DNA from: Candidatus Sumerlaeota bacterium
GTDB taxonomy: Bacteria > Sumerlaeota > Sumerlaeia > MWCT01
Assembly: GCA_026398545.1 (NCBI GenBank)
Contig: JAPLSR010000072.1
Span: forward strand, 1-23,704
DNA length: 23,704 bases
Direction of reading: 5' to 3'
Position 1 is the first letter of the stretch; each line of letters begins with the position of its first letter. Below the pieces are notes generated by a model. It searched no databases, was not told the origin of the DNA, and was given only the letters and a program-made list of their open reading frames with translations. Both the position numbers and the translations under genes were made by a program. Below, piece after piece: positions 16,552 to 23,704 of the stretch.

Positions 16552-18873
16552 ATGCGGCGGAAAGGAACAAGAGTTCGGCAAAGGCTCCGGCGGTGGGTTC
16601 ACGGGTTCATCGCCGTCACCGCCATCTTCACGCTTTTATTTTCCCTTGCTATCGGGATTTTTGTTGCCTACGTCCGGACGCTTCCACCAATTGAGCAGCT
16701 GGAGAATTATTCTCCACCGCAGGCGACCTCCCTTTTTGACCGGACGGGCAGGGTGAAGATTGCCACCATGGCTCAGCAGAATCGCGTGGTGGTGCCGCTT
16801 GACAAAATACCGCCCACCCTCCGCCACGCCTTTATTTCCATTGAGGACAAGAGGTTTTACAGTCACATCGGCATAGACCCGCTCCGCATTGCCCGCGCCA
16901 TGATGGTGAATCTTTCCCGCGGGCGTTTTGCCCAGGGTGCGAGCACCATCACTCAGCAGCTTCCGCGAAACCTTTTGAAGAGTGTCTCGCGCCGGAAGAT
17001 ATTCAGCCGGAAAATCAAGGAAACGCTTCTCGCATTCCAGATTGAGAGACGTTATTCCAAGGACCAGATTCTGGAATTTTATCTGAACCAGATTTATCTT
17101 GGGAACGGTGCGTATGGCGTTCAGGCGGCGGCGCGCACCTTTTTCAATAAGGATGTCTCGCGGCTTACGATTGGCGAGTGTGCGGTGATTGCGGGCATTC
17201 CGCAGATGCCTTACCGTTACAGCCCGCTGAACAATCTTGAGGCGGCGATGAAACGCCGCAATATTATCCTGAACCTGATGGCTGAACAGGGGTTTATCAC
17301 AAGGACGCAGTATGAGGATGCCATCAGCACTGGCATTCAGGTATCCCCGCCGCCTCCGGCGGTCAATCTTGCGCCCTATTTTGTGGATTATGTGCGTCGA
17401 TATCTCACCGAGACGGGCGAGATGGATAATGAGGGTCTTTATCAGAACGGCTACACCATCTTTACAACTATTGACATGGATTTGCAGGGGATTGCCGATG
17501 AGGAGTTGCGGAAGGGGTTGCGCGCCATTGAGGTCATGCTGCATGAGAATGCGGTTCCAGGGCGCCTTGCTGAGGAGCAGATGAATTTTGGCGGACGCCC
17601 GCCCGTCCAGCGGCAGAGAAGGCTCGCCCGCATCACCCGCGTCTTTTCCGATTCTCTCAATGTGGAGATAGGCGGGTATCTGGGCACTGTTTCCCTGAAG
17701 GATGCCCTGCCCTGCTACCAGCCGGAGCGGCTCCTGCACACCGGTGAGTTGGCAGATATCATTATCACAAAAGTGGACAGGACGGGTCGCACCTTTTTTG
17801 CCGATTTTGCCGAGAAGAAACCGCTTCAGGGGGCTGTGGTAATACTGGATGCACGCACGGGACATATCCTTGCCATGAGCGGCGGCGAGAATTTTTATGA
17901 TTTTCAGAATAACGGGCAGTGGAACCGGGCGGTGCAGGGACCGGGTCGCCAGCCGGGTTCCGCCGCCAAGCCGTTTGTCTTCGCGGGTGCGCTTGAGTCC
18001 GGCAAGACGCTCGCCTCGTTTTATGACGACCGCCGGATTGTCTTCCCCGATGGCTACACGCCGCGCAATTATGAGAACCGCTATTTCGGTCTGACTCCCA
18101 TCCAGACCGCCTTGGAACATTCGCGCAATGTGGTGACGGTTCTTCTATATCTGGATATGAAGCCCGCGCGCACCATGGCGTTCATAAGGAGGTTTGACTT
18201 TTTATCCGAGCGCTCATCCTGGCAGTTCGGGTTTGACCCCACGGTCTGTCTCGGCTCCTACAGCGCCACTCCCCTCTCCATGGCAACCGCTTACACCCCC
18301 TTTGTGCACAGGGGCATCGGCGTCCGCCCCGTTGCGGTCAGGAGGGTAATGGACACCGAGCAGAAAGAGATATTGCGCCCCATACCGTTTGAGAGGGAGG
18401 TTGTCTCACCGCAGACTGCTTATATGATTACGTATGCCCTGCAAGGGGCAATAAAGCGCGGGACGGCGAGGCGGTTTGTCGGCGATGTCTTTGCCGGTCA
18501 GGACATGCCGGAGATGGCGGGCAAGACAGGCACCACGAATGACTGCATTGACGCCTGGTTTATCGGCTATACGCCCGACCTCATTGTCTGTGTGTGGGTG
18601 GGCTATGATGACAATCGTTCCCTTGGTGAAGGCATGACGGGTGGACGGGTGGCGGGTCCAATCTGGCGTGAGATTATCCGGCGCGCTGTGCAGATTGAGC
18701 CATACCGGCAGAAGACATTTGCCGTGCCCGGAGGTCTTGAGTTTGCCGATGTCTGCAGTCACAGCGGTCAGCTGGCAAAAGACAGTTGCCGCTTAGATTC
18801 TGATAGCGATGTTTATGACAAGATGCCATTTCTGAAGGGCAGGGAGCCGACGCAATATTGCACATACCATTGA
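16552..18873 (+). CDS. mrcA: Class A penicillin-binding protein PBP1A (glycosyltransferase and transpeptidase)
   Basis: Polymerises lipid II into glycan strands and cross-links the peptides on the outer face of the inner membrane. 773 residues from the ATG at 16552. A basic N-terminus and one helix (about 18-41) anchor it. The GT51 domain has SIEDKRFYSHIG with catalytic Glu98, QGASTITQQL (128-137) and a KIKETLLAFQIERRYSKDQI segment. An OB-type insert lies at about 355-420, as in PBP1A. The transpeptidase has SAAK with Ser470, SRN (524-526) and KTGTTND (658-664). A TTG at 16513 would add 13 residues but coincides with the -35 box, so the ATG is preferred even though it has no ribosome binding site. 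A pro-rich PPPP stretch (about 266-269) marks the linker between domains. All catalytic residues are present. Confidence 0.93.
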   Translation: MRRKGTRVRQRLRRWVHGFIAVTAIFTLLFSLAIGIFVAYVRTLPPIEQLENYSPPQATSLFDRTGRVKIATMAQQNRVVVPLDKIPPTLRHAFISIEDKRFYSHIGIDPLRIARAMMVNLSRGRFAQGASTITQQLPRNLLKSVSRRKIFSRKIKETLLAFQIERRYSKDQILEFYLNQIYLGNGAYGVQAAARTFFNKDVSRLTIGECAVIAGIPQMPYRYSPLNNLEAAMKRRNIILNLMAEQGFITRTQYEDAISTGIQVSPPPPAVNLAPYFVDYVRRYLTETGEMDNEGLYQNGYTIFTTIDMDLQGIADEELRKGLRAIEVMLHENAVPGRLAEEQMNFGGRPPVQRQRRLARITRVFSDSLNVEIGGYLGTVSLKDALPCYQPERLLHTGELADIIITKVDRTGRTFFADFAEKKPLQGAVVILDARTGHILAMSGGENFYDFQNNGQWNRAVQGPGRQPGSAAKPFVFAGALESGKTLASFYDDRRIVFPDGYTPRNYENRYFGLTPIQTALEHSRNVVTVLLYLDMKPARTMAFIRRFDFLSERSSWQFGFDPTVCLGSYSATPLSMATAYTPFVHRGIGVRPVAVRRVMDTEQKEILRPIPFEREVVSPQTAYMITYALQGAIKRGTARRFVGDVFAGQDMPEMAGKTGTTNDCIDAWFIGYTPDLIVCVWVGYDDNRSLGEGMTGGRVAGPIWREIIRRAVQIEPYRQKTFAVPGGLEFADVCSHSGQLAKDSCRLDSDSDVYDKMPFLKGREPTQYCTYH

Positions 18874-18905
18874 GAATTACGAATAGCGAATTACGAATTA
18901 CGAAT
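18874..18905. repeat. GAATTAC heptamer tandem repeat
   Basis: Exact 7-base period: GAATTAC, GAATAGC, GAATTAC, GAATTAC, GAAT, beginning immediately after the PBP1A stop codon. It lies in the gap between the convergent PBP1A and rbfA genes. Confidence 0.8.
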
Positions 18906-18971
18906 GGGGCGGGATGAGGGTCGCTTCCCATAATTGTCAATATTAAATGGTTACATTGAGAGAAGACAACT

Positions 18972-18985
18972 ATCAATTGTCAATT
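18972..18985 (-). repeat. AATTGAC heptamer repeat overlapping the rbfA 3' end
   Basis: On the minus strand this reads AATTGAC then AATTGAT. The same 14 bases occur at 20642-20655 on the plus strand. The copy supplies the codons for the last residues (Ile-Asp-Asn) and the TGA stop of rbfA. A related AATTGTCAATATT element lies at 18932-18944. Confidence 0.7.
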
Positions 18986-19329
18986 TCTTCATGTATCTGG
19001 TGCAGGAGAGATTCTATCCTTGTTGCCTGTGCAATGGTTTTATCATAATGAAATTTCAGGGCGGGGAGGAGGCGGAGGACGACATGCTGGCTGAGTGCGC
19101 GGCGGATGAAGCGCCCGGCTGAATCGAGCGCCGCCATTACCTCCTTTATGTGCTCTTCGGAATCATCGTGTGTTGTTACATAGATATCGGCGTTTCGGAC
19201 ATCCCCGCTGAGGTGCACGTCCATGACGGAGATGAAGTTCAGCCTGGGGTCTTTGACCTCCTGAAGGAGGATGACCGCCAGCTCTTTCTTGATCAATTGC
19301 TCTAAGCGCCTGATGCGTTCAGGAATCAT
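18973..19329 (-). CDS. rbfA: Ribosome-binding factor A
   Basis: 118 residues. RbfA binds the 30S subunit late in assembly and is needed for 16S rRNA 5' end maturation. The protein has the family pattern: RIRRLEQLIKKELAVILL, KDPRLNFISVMDVHLSGDVRNADIYVT (KH-like core with the DPR motif and an SxDxxxAxVYV-like strand), then RRALSQHVVLRLLPALKFHYD. The ATG at 19327-19329 (minus) is preceded by GCGGGG with five bases of spacing. In many genomes it follows infB; here its upstream neighbour is a glycosyltransferase 161 bases away, so it probably has its own promoter, although I could not assign one firmly. The last codons and stop lie in a dispersed heptamer repeat. Confidence 0.93.
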   Translation of the reverse strand: MIPERIRRLEQLIKKELAVILLQEVKDPRLNFISVMDVHLSGDVRNADIYVTTHDDSEEHIKEVMAALDSAGRFIRRALSQHVVLRLLPALKFHYDKTIAQATRIESLLHQIHEEIDN

Positions 19330-19490
19330 TTTTTCCCCGCTTATCTTCCGACGACAATGGAGTCAAATCACAAAATAATGTTTATTTTCATGAAGGGTAT
19401 ATACTTTTGAGTCAAGATACAAATAGCGCTCCGCCAGCCAGCACGGCTCCGCGCAGCTTCCCCTGTCTTCTTTCACCGCACCGGTGAAGA
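19330..19490 (-). other. Intergenic region upstream of rbfA with an inverted repeat
   Basis: 161 bases. TTCACCG (19472-19478) pairs with CGGTGAA (19482-19488) around a three-base loop, directly after the glycosyltransferase stop; there is no T-run on the minus strand, so a classic terminator is not supported. TTGACT boxes occur on the minus strand near 19412 and 19352, the latter with a weak TAAGCG 17 bases on. Nineteen bases here (19469-19487) also occur at 19846-19864. Confidence 0.4.
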
Positions 19491-20612
19491 TTATCTCCCC
19501 TCCAGCACACGCCGGTAGGCGTCCTTGATGCGCCGTATCATGAGAGAGATATCGAATTCGTCGAGGACTCGTTCCTTCGCCTGCTCGCCGAGACGCCGGC
19601 GCAGGGCGTCGTCATTGAGGAGGGTGTTCAGGGCGGAGGCGAGTTTGGATGGTGAACCGCAAGGCACGATTATACCCGTCCTGCCATCCTGATTCACAAA
19701 AGGAACACCCGTTTTCAGGTCGCAGCTCACAACGGGCACGCCGCACGCCATCGCCTCCAACTGCACAAGTCCATACGCCTCGCTCCTGAGATATGAGGGA
19801 AGGCAGAAGACATCAGCGGCATGATAGTATGCCGCAAGTTCCTCATCTTTCACCGCACCGGTGAGAGTGACCCTGTCCATGACTTTGAAGAGGCGAATCT
19901 GTTTCCGGATGGCGTTTTCCTCCGAGCCGGAGCCGACGATGAAGAGGTGGGCATCGACCAGAGGCATTGCCTGGATGAGGAAGTGGAGACCCTTGTAATA
20001 GCGCAGGCGTCCAACGAACAGGATGATTGGTTCACCCCGTGCGCTTTTTCTGATTTCCTCAGAGCGCGCCTGAATGACGGGCGTTTTTTCGAACCGCGCC
20101 GTATCTATACCCAGCGGGACCGGAGTGCATTTTTCCCTCACGCGTGAGAGATATGGGGATGAATCGACATAGTTGGGTGAGGTGGGAAGGATAAGGTCCG
20201 CCTTTTTCAGGAAGCGCCGGAGGAGGAGACCGTATGCGAACATTGCCCAGGTCTGGCGCACAACGTCGCTGTGATAGGTGACGATGACCTTTCCCTCTGG
20301 TCTGGCGAGGAGATAGGCGATGTCGCCGGTCGGGTTGGGGCAGTGAAAGTGGAGGATGTCCGCGGCATAGGTTTTAAGGAGACGCGGGAGGGTTGGGCAG
20401 ATGGGTGCGGAGGCGATGCGTCCGAGAGATGCCGCCTTAATGACGGGGATGCCCTGAATCTCCTTGATTTCCGTTCTGGGACGGGTATTTGCCACAAGGA
20501 CACGCACCTCAAATTCATCCTTTGTCCCCTGTGCCACCTCGTTTATATGTTTTTCAATCCCGCCGATGACGGGTGGATAATAATCCTTGTAGATATGAAG
20601 AACAGAAGGCAT
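19491..20612 (-). CDS. GT-B glycosyltransferase, family GT4-like
   Basis: 373 residues from the ATG at 20610-20612. A retaining GT-B enzyme, probably using a nucleotide sugar for surface glycan synthesis in the cytoplasm or at the membrane face. The acceptor domain starts MPSVLHIYKDYYPPVIGGIEKHI (residues 1-23), with the glycine-rich GGIE loop of GT4 enzymes, and has VTYHSD. The donor domain has ILFVGRLRYYKGLHFLIQAM, AHLFIVGSG, and the E-x7-E motif with Glu278 and Glu286 (SEAYGLVQLEAMACGVPVV). A TTG eight codons upstream lies in a heptamer repeat and is rejected as the start. Acceptor and sugar cannot be named. It follows a second glycosyltransferase on the same strand by 66 bases. Confidence 0.88.
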   Translation of the reverse strand: MPSVLHIYKDYYPPVIGGIEKHINEVAQGTKDEFEVRVLVANTRPRTEIKEIQGIPVIKAASLGRIASAPICPTLPRLLKTYAADILHFHCPNPTGDIAYLLARPEGKVIVTYHSDVVRQTWAMFAYGLLLRRFLKKADLILPTSPNYVDSSPYLSRVREKCTPVPLGIDTARFEKTPVIQARSEEIRKSARGEPIILFVGRLRYYKGLHFLIQAMPLVDAHLFIVGSGSEENAIRKQIRLFKVMDRVTLTGAVKDEELAAYYHAADVFCLPSYLRSEAYGLVQLEAMACGVPVVSCDLKTGVPFVNQDGRTGIIVPCGSPSKLASALNTLLNDDALRRRLGEQAKERVLDEFDISLMIRRIKDAYRRVLEGR

Positions 20613-20627
20613 GGCGCACTCAGTATA

Positions 20628-20662
20628 AATTGACAATTAACAATTGACAATTGATAATTACA
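20628..20662. repeat. AATTGAC heptamer tandem repeat
   Basis: Five units in perfect 7-base register: AATTGAC, AATTAAC, AATTGAC, AATTGAT, AATTACA. It occupies the gap between the two glycosyltransferase genes. Shares 14 bases with the copy at the rbfA 3' end, in opposite orientation. Confidence 0.8.
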
Positions 20663-20678
20663 TGGTTATTAAATCGCA

Positions 20679-21935
20679 TCATTTCATCTCATATATTCTG
20701 CGGTAGATGGGGAGATATGTGTCCCATGAGAAGAAGCGCAGGGCGGTGACGCGACACTGCTCCCGGAGACCTGGTCCATAACTCTTCACAAGTGACAGGA
20801 GGCGCCGGATGCCCTGGCGGATATCCTCCCTGTCATCAGGTTCCACACATTCCCCCACGGAGAAGCGTTTAATGATGAATTCGGTGTCGCCGATGCCGCT
20901 GAAGGCGAGGACGGGCAACCCGCAGGAGAGATATTCGGCAAATTTCACGGGCGAGGCGACACGGCTGACGACTGAGGGGTGGCGCACAAGCAAACCCGCA
21001 TCACATGCCATGAGATAATCAGGCACCTGTGAGAATGGGGTGCGCACAAGCGAGACGCCGGTCATATCCAAACCGCGCCTTTTTGCATAATCCCGCATCG
21101 TGACCGCCTCGTGAGTCAGGATGAGCATCCGGGCATCCGGTTGTTCCTCACGGAGGATGCTGAACAGTTCCACCGCCCGCTCCAGCACCTGGTAGGGGAC
21201 GAAGCAGCCGATGGAATAGACAAGGGTGAATTTATCGCCCAAGCCGAGGCTGGTGCGCATGGTCTGGCGACGGGTCTCGTCATAGTTGAAACGCTCCGGG
21301 TCAATACAGCATGGGGTGATGTAGATATCACTGCGCGGGACGATTTGCTGGAGGTGGCGCTTGAAGGGGCGTGAGAGGGCAATGACGGTGTCCGCCCTCC
21401 GCAGGATAAGTTTCTCCACCCATTTCCAGAAGCGGTATCGCAGGTCGCCCCTGTCCCATCTGCGGGCAAGCATGAGTTCTTCGGGGAGGATTCCCCGCGG
21501 GTCAAAGATAAGCCGAACGCGAAAAACCAGCTGATAGAACAGTCCGATGAGTGCGGGGACATAACTCCGCGCGTGGATGATGCGGCACTTTCGCGAAAGA
21601 ACCAGCCACCCTGTCATGAAAAAGAAACGCACATAGTCATAAAGAAAGAAGAGCGCCCGCAGTGGTGATGAGCCTGAATTGCCTGTCTCCACGCGGAGAT
21701 AAGGCGGGAGTGTTTTGCGGAAGAAGACCAGTTCCACGCCCGCCACTTCCAGTTCCCGGTGGAGAGATTCCCTCTCTCGCCTTTTTTTCAGGTCTTTGCC
21801 CCTTTCACCGGAGACGAGTGTGATTTTATATCCCTCTGATGCGAGCCTTTTCAGAGGGACGACCACCTGTGAAAGGAGGATGCCCTGGGTCAGGATGCTG
21901 GTGTAGTTGAGATAAAGTATGGGGTCTTTTTTCAT
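20679..21935 (-). CDS. GT-B fold glycosyltransferase
   Basis: 418 residues. The N-terminal half shows ILYLNYTSILTQGILLSQVVVPLKRLASEGYKITLVS and a hydrophobic ALFFLYDYVRFFFMTGWLVL stretch (about 94-113) that may contact the membrane, followed by IIHARSYVPALIG and FDPRGILPEE. The C-terminal donor domain has FTLVYSIGCFVPYQVLERAVELF, VPDYLMACDAGLLVRH, and SVVSRVASPVKFAEYLSCGLPVLAF, in which SPVKFAEY replaces the usual E-x7-E arrangement of GT4. This is closest to GT4-like enzymes that have lost the first glutamate. Fifteen bases separate it from the upstream HD-GYP gene, so the two are likely cotranscribed. Specificity is unknown. Confidence 0.8.
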   Translation of the reverse strand: MKKDPILYLNYTSILTQGILLSQVVVPLKRLASEGYKITLVSGERGKDLKKRRERESLHRELEVAGVELVFFRKTLPPYLRVETGNSGSSPLRALFFLYDYVRFFFMTGWLVLSRKCRIIHARSYVPALIGLFYQLVFRVRLIFDPRGILPEELMLARRWDRGDLRYRFWKWVEKLILRRADTVIALSRPFKRHLQQIVPRSDIYITPCCIDPERFNYDETRRQTMRTSLGLGDKFTLVYSIGCFVPYQVLERAVELFSILREEQPDARMLILTHEAVTMRDYAKRRGLDMTGVSLVRTPFSQVPDYLMACDAGLLVRHPSVVSRVASPVKFAEYLSCGLPVLAFSGIGDTEFIIKRFSVGECVEPDDREDIRQGIRRLLSLVKSYGPGLREQCRVTALRFFSWDTYLPIYRRIYEMK

Positions 21936-21950
21936 ATATACAGGGATTTG

Positions 21951-23561
21951 TTAACTATGTTCCTGCGGTTTGGTTGACTCCCCTTTATTTTTCCTATTCT
22001 TTAAAGTGGGGGAATCCGGCAGTTCATAGTTTGATGCGATAAAGCGCGCCAGGGCATCCATGACCTTGGGGTCGAAATGCGTGCCCGAGTTTTTTTTGCA
22101 CTCATTCAGCGCCGCTGAGAAGTTTAAGGGTATGTTATAGGGGCGCTTGGAGGTCATGGCGTCAAAGGCATCCGCCACGGCGAGGATGCGCGACTCCAGG
22201 GGTATATCTTCGCCTTTAAGTCCATCCGGGTAGCCTGTGCCGTCAAAATGTTCGTGATGTCCCCGTATGATGGGCAGGACGTAATGCAGGTAGGTGATGG
22301 GTTTTAATATCTTTTCCCCCATGAGGACATGCTCCTGCACCGTGTGATATTCCGTGTCAGAGAGTTGGGACTGTTTGGAGATGAGGCGTTCCTTGACACC
22401 GATTTTGCCGATATCGTGGACTTCCGCGGCAGTGACAACACGCTGGCATTGTTGTTCATCGAGGTTGAGTTCATGGGCGATGCCGAGGGCGTATTGGCTG
22501 GTGCGCTGGGTGTGTTCCATAGTGTCGGGGTCTTTGGCTTCGATGGCGTTTATGAGGGCGAGAATTGCCTCATGATAAGAGCGTTGGATATCTTCATAAA
22601 GGCGGGCGTTATCTAGCGCCACAGCGATCTGGTTTGCCATTGCCGCGAAGAGTTCGAGGTCTTGGTTATCGAAGCAGGCGGGGTGTGAGCGGTTATCACA
22701 ATACAGGACGCCAATAACCTCCCCTTTGGACACGAGAGGTGCGCACATGATGCTGCGGAGTTTGAGGTTGACCACGCTATCCGCCTTTTCAAAGCGGTTA
22801 TCTGCGGTGGCGTCAGCCAGGAGAACGCTGACCTTTTTTTTAACGGTGAATTGAAAGATGCTCCGGCTGACCTCAAATTCGCTCTGTTCATCCGGATTTC
22901 GCGCGCTCAGGAATTTTGCGTTGAATATCTTGTCATCCTCAGACTTAGAGAAGAGGCAGAAACGCTCCACGTCATCGAAGATTTCATAGATATGTTTTTC
23001 CATCATGGTGAAGAGGTCATAGGTCACCAGGATGGAAGTAAAGTCACGAGAGAGGTTATAGATTGTGGATAGGTGATTTATGAGTTTATGGATTTTGGAG
23101 GCTTCTTTGCTCTCTTCCGTTTGAGGCTTATGAATCGCCTTTCCTGACAGGCGAGCGCCCCGCTTGCCGGTGAATTTTGCTGTCATTTCGGAGAGCTTAG
23201 TTCCCACATCTTCCACGGGGACCTGGGCAGTGATGATGGGGCGGTCATCCTTCCACTCCACGCGGCTTGTATCGGAGCCCTCCACAACAACGCTCAGGCG
23301 GCTGTTGCCGACCATGATGGCATCGCCTGGCGTGAGGCATTTGCGCATTATGCGTTCGCCATTGATGAGGGAGCCGTTTGTGGAATTTTTATCCACAAAG
23401 ACCCATCCCTCATTCTCGAAGAGGATTTCGGCGTGGATGCGTGATACCTTGGGGTCATTCAAGGCGATATCGCATGTGGTGTCTCGACCGATTGTGAATT
23501 TCCGGCGGGTAAGGCTCCACCATCTTTGCTTTCCCTTACTGGTTTGATAAAGGAGTCTCAT
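21951..23561 (-). CDS. FHA-GAF-HD-GYP signalling protein, probable c-di-GMP phosphodiesterase
   Basis: 536 residues with three domains. FHA (about 1-92): FTIGRDTTCDIALND, KVSRIHAEI and NSTNGSLINGERI, which bind phosphothreonine peptides. GAF (about 165-322): ends IMCAPLVSKGEVIGVLYCDNR and LELFAAMANQIAVALDNARLYEDIQ. HD-GYP (about 330-505): EVHDIGKIGV with His382-Asp383, IIRGHHEHFDGTGYPDGL with GYP at 443-445, and ILAVADAFDAMTSKRPY. HD-GYP domains hydrolyse cyclic-di-GMP; all metal-binding motifs appear intact. No signal peptide or helix is seen, so it is cytosolic. GAAGGA about ten bases before the ATG is a fair ribosome binding site. It lies between a probable WYL gene (20 bases upstream) and the two glycosyltransferases, suggesting control of surface glycan output. 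Confidence 0.92.
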   Translation of the reverse strand: MRLLYQTSKGKQRWWSLTRRKFTIGRDTTCDIALNDPKVSRIHAEILFENEGWVFVDKNSTNGSLINGERIMRKCLTPGDAIMVGNSRLSVVVEGSDTSRVEWKDDRPIITAQVPVEDVGTKLSEMTAKFTGKRGARLSGKAIHKPQTEESKEASKIHKLINHLSTIYNLSRDFTSILVTYDLFTMMEKHIYEIFDDVERFCLFSKSEDDKIFNAKFLSARNPDEQSEFEVSRSIFQFTVKKKVSVLLADATADNRFEKADSVVNLKLRSIMCAPLVSKGEVIGVLYCDNRSHPACFDNQDLELFAAMANQIAVALDNARLYEDIQRSYHEAILALINAIEAKDPDTMEHTQRTSQYALGIAHELNLDEQQCQRVVTAAEVHDIGKIGVKERLISKQSQLSDTEYHTVQEHVLMGEKILKPITYLHYVLPIIRGHHEHFDGTGYPDGLKGEDIPLESRILAVADAFDAMTSKRPYNIPLNFSAALNECKKNSGTHFDPKVMDALARFIASNYELPDSPTLKNRKNKGESTKPQEHS

Positions 23562-23581
23562 AAGTATTCAGTCCTTCATTC

Positions 23582-23704
23582 TCACAAGAGTGTTGCCTTT
23601 TTAATGCGTTTCAGGTTAAAGACCTTATAAGAGTCGTGTTTTTCGCAGAAGGCATAGACCTTGTCATTATCAAGCGACTCCGGCGCAATAATTTCGGATA
23701 TCTG
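23582..23704 (-). CDS. C-terminal end of a probable WYL-domain protein (partial)
   Basis: Forty codons and a TGA, open to the window edge. The frame ends DNDKVYAFCEKHDSYKVFNL then KRIKKATLL. The pattern of VYAFC, a K/R-x-F and a following RI matches the last strands of WYL domains (typically a YC...R.F.L.RI ending). WYL proteins are usually HTH transcription regulators that sense nucleic acid or nucleotide ligands. Only 40 residues can be seen, so the match is tentative. The gene lies 20 bases upstream of the HD-GYP gene on the same strand and is probably in the same operon. Confidence 0.55.
   Translation of the reverse strand, partial: QISEIIAPESLDNDKVYAFCEKHDSYKVFNLKRIKKATLL

Noticed and set aside
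16636..18120. A 494-codon open frame on the minus strand inside the PBP1A gene
   Set aside because: It lies wholly opposite a gene with every catalytic motif intact, has no recognisable domain and the composition of a reverse-strand shadow.
18874..18905. CRISPR-like array
   Set aside because: Units are 7 bases without spacers; this is a degenerate tandem repeat.
19330..19490. Short minus-strand open frame running on after the glycosyltransferase stop
   Set aside because: Reads as protein-like in places but has no start codon with a ribosome binding site and crosses an inverted repeat; treated as intergenic.

Overview
The window looks like the start of a contig from an uncultured, moderately GC-rich diderm (Gram-negative-type) bacterium. 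Evidence for an outer membrane is indirect: a lipobox lipoprotein, a parvulin-type exported chaperone, a two-repeat RND/MMPL exporter and a class A penicillin-binding protein. I cannot assign a phylum. The first 48 bases are not genomic: bases 19-48 match an Illumina TruSeq read-1 adapter with three single-base deletions, so the first gene is cut by an assembly artefact and not by biology.

Layout. Bases 49-8009 (+) hold the tail of a radical SAM protein, ribF (FMN/FAD synthesis), then a tight trio for envelope work (SurA/PrsA-like peptidyl-prolyl isomerase, LolA/LolB-like lipoprotein, MMPL/RND exporter). They end with the most unusual gene, a single reading frame fusing a PTS EIIA domain to an opine (octopine/nopaline-type) dehydrogenase. 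Bases 8123-10723 (+) encode a four-helix membrane anchor followed by a very long TPR array. htpX (-) sits convergent to it. From 11851 to 18873 (+) come a GT-C (PMT/ArnT-like) glycosyltransferase, a P2-like cation ATPase and a PBP1A-type peptidoglycan synthase. From 18973 to the right edge all genes are on the minus strand. Read in their direction they are the tail of a probable WYL-domain protein, an FHA-GAF-HD-GYP signalling protein, two GT-B glycosyltransferases and rbfA.

Together the window is mostly envelope biogenesis: peptidoglycan (PBP1A), surface glycans (three glycosyltransferases), lipid or lipoprotein traffic (exporter plus lipoprotein) and membrane quality control (HtpX), with a probable cyclic-di-GMP phosphodiesterase next to the two GT-B enzymes. 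The intergenic gaps are short; none exceeds 300 bases. Several carry degenerate short-period repeats of four types (CTCTGTG, GTTTAAG, GAATTAC, AATTGAC), and one array supplies the stop codon of rbfA. I saw no tRNA, rRNA, CRISPR array or insertion sequence.

Most promising for novelty: the EIIA-opine dehydrogenase fusion (6438-8009). Next are the WYL / FHA-GAF-HD-GYP / glycosyltransferase cluster, the heptamer repeats, and the near-leaderless promoter arrangement of the PBP1A gene.
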